Positions 6,127 to 6,892 of a DNA stretch of 6,892 bases are shown one piece after another. Under the pieces are notes generated by a model that was not told the origin of the DNA, searched no databases, and saw nothing but the letters and a program-made list of their open reading frames with translations. Each line of letters begins with the position of its first letter. Within the stretch, counting starts at the first letter, position 1. A program made the translations under genes and the position numbers. The stretch spans positions 1-6,892 of the forward strand of contig QMLJ01000060.1 in the NCBI GenBank assembly GCA_003643935.1. Direction: 5' to 3'. This DNA is from Deltaproteobacteria bacterium (GTDB lineage: Bacteria > Desulfobacterota > Desulfomonilia > UBA1062).

Positions 6127-6702
6127 ATGCCGGAGAAGATAACAATGCTATTTGATAATCCGGGCGAGGACAACACAGGCGATTGTGTTAATGTTGTCCG
6201 TGATGCTGTAAAGAAGAACAAGTACAGGCATGTGGTGGTGGCATCTACCAGGGGGAAAACTGCCATGGCCTTTTATGACGCATTAAAAGGTCTTGATGTA
6301 AACCTGGTAATTGTGACACACAGTGTTGGATTCAAGGGCCCGAACATAGATGAATTCGATCCCAAGGTAAGGGAGATGCTAGGAAAAAAAAGCATCCCCA
6401 TCCATACCGGTACAATACTCTCTCATTCCATTGAAAAATCGCTCATGGATAATTTCAATGGTATATACCCTGCCTTCATCATAGCGAATACACTGAGGAT
6501 ATTCGGCCAGGGCACAAAGGTTGCCTGCGAGATAGTAATGGAGGCATGTGATGCAGGCCTCATCCCAGAGGGTGAAGAGGTTCTGAGCATTGGAGGCACT
6601 GCAATAGGATCCGATACCGTGCTATTGATAAGGTCAAGGCCTTCAAAAAGGTTTCTTGATCTGGATGTGCTGGAGATACTTGCCAGGCCAAGGGGGAGAT
6701 GA
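6127..6702 (+). CDS. Pyruvate kinase C-terminal-domain-like protein (COG1751 type), function unknown
   Basis: This 191-residue protein resembles a conserved uncharacterised family with the alpha/beta fold of the pyruvate kinase C-terminal domain, found in archaea and some bacteria. Recognisable features are the strand-turn VVVASTRGKTAMAFYDAL (36-53), VIVTHSVGFKGP (61-72), TLRIFGQGTKVACEIVMEAC (122-141) and DAGLIPEGEEVLSIGGTAIG (142-161), followed by SDTVLLIRS and a C-terminal LDVLEILARPRG. The barrel domain and catalytic residues of pyruvate kinase are absent, so it is not a pyruvate kinase. No signal peptide or membrane segment is seen, so it is probably cytoplasmic. It is monocistronic here and divergent from sufCB. 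Its biochemical role is not known to me. The start ATG is fixed by a consensus ribosome site. Confidence 0.85.
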   Translation: MPEKITMLFDNPGEDNTGDCVNVVRDAVKKNKYRHVVVASTRGKTAMAFYDALKGLDVNLVIVTHSVGFKGPNIDEFDPKVREMLGKKSIPIHTGTILSHSIEKSLMDNFNGIYPAFIIANTLRIFGQGTKVACEIVMEACDAGLIPEGEEVLSIGGTAIGSDTVLLIRSRPSKRFLDLDVLEILARPRGR

Positions 6703-6708
6703 AGTATA

Positions 6709-6737
6709 AGGCGCCGGGCGTCAGGCATCAGGCGTGG
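6709..6737 (+). repeat. Short GC-rich heptad cluster
   Basis: Directly after the stop of the 6127 gene the sequence steps as GGCGCCG, GGCGTCA, GGCATCA, GGCGTGG. The TCAGGCA/TCAGGCG core also occurs, reverse-complemented, as TGCCTGA near 3996-4002 and CGCCTGA at 283-289. Confidence 0.6.
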
Positions 6738-6860
6738 AGGCACAGAAAGATATAAATTGCGATCTTTACTGATCCCATGATCTACCTCTAGTATGATAAT
6801 TAGTCATACCATTGAAAAAGTCGAGTCAGAATAAACAGCATCCACCTGGGATGGCTGGTT

Positions 6861-6892
6861 ACTGAGTGCTGATACCTGAGAGCTAGGCATCA
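6861..6892 (+). repeat. Heptad cluster running to the window end
   Basis: GAGTGCT, GATACCT and GAGAGCT follow one another at 7-base steps, then AGGCATCA at the end of the window. The array may continue outside; with three copies the period is suggestive rather than proven. Confidence 0.5.

Larger units (their letters stand above)
6703..6892. other. Non-coding 3' flank with small dyads, no gene supported
   Basis: No credible open frame is present. Three small inverted repeats can be seen: AAAGAT/ATCTTT (6746-6751 and 6762-6767, 10-base loop), GTATGA/TCATAC (6791-6796 and 6804-6809, 7-base loop), and CAGCATCC/GGATGGCTG (6836-6857, one bulged G, 5-base loop). None is followed by a T run, so none is a convincing intrinsic terminator for the 6127 gene. 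Confidence 0.5.

Noticed and set aside
6423..6743. 106-residue minus-strand open frame
   Set aside because: It is antisense to the COG1751-like gene and lacks any recognisable feature or ribosome site.

Overview
The window looks like bacterial chromosome from a Gram-negative (diderm) organism. A lipoprotein TolC/OprM-type outer-membrane channel, a periplasmic adaptor and an RND pump all require an outer membrane. Arg is often AGG and Ile often ATA, and base composition is moderate. The Fe-S machinery is a minimal two-gene SufC/SufB set and there is a COG1751-type protein common in archaea and anaerobic or thermophilic bacteria. Together these suggest an anaerobic lineage such as Nitrospirota (Thermodesulfovibrionia) or Desulfobacterota. 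That taxonomic guess is inference; there is no rRNA or other marker here.

Layout. From about 3833 down to 1 on the minus strand is an RND efflux operon: a TetR/CecR-like repressor, an OprM/NodT-type outer-membrane lipoprotein, a membrane-fusion adaptor, then the start of an RND permease that runs off the window at position 1. tetR overlaps the channel gene by 4 bases and the channel and adaptor genes are almost contiguous. The adaptor and permease genes are separated by 282 bases filled largely with 7-base repeats. The repressor gene has a strong-looking promoter with a perfect 8-bp inverted repeat over its -10, so the operon is probably autoregulated and induced by a ligand. Around 5873-4013, also on the minus strand, is a sufC-sufB pair overlapping by 20 bases, which together would form an Fe-S cluster assembly scaffold complex. 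Divergent from it, at 6127-6702 on the plus strand, is a single gene for a pyruvate-kinase C-terminal-domain-like protein of unknown function.

The non-coding parts (225-506, 3834-4012, 5874-6126, 6703-6892) hold no further genes that I can support. Their most striking content is degenerate tandem heptanucleotide repeats with several different consensus sequences. The best array is 17 consecutive heptads at 398-516 with a 21-base higher-order period; it runs into the 3' end of the adaptor gene and supplies its stop codon. Other heptad clusters lie at 3878-3969, 6709-6737 and 6861-6892. I see no CRISPR array, tRNA, rRNA or insertion sequence. The protein-coding part belongs to known families; the heptad repeats and the apparently leaderless promoters are the parts most worth a second look.
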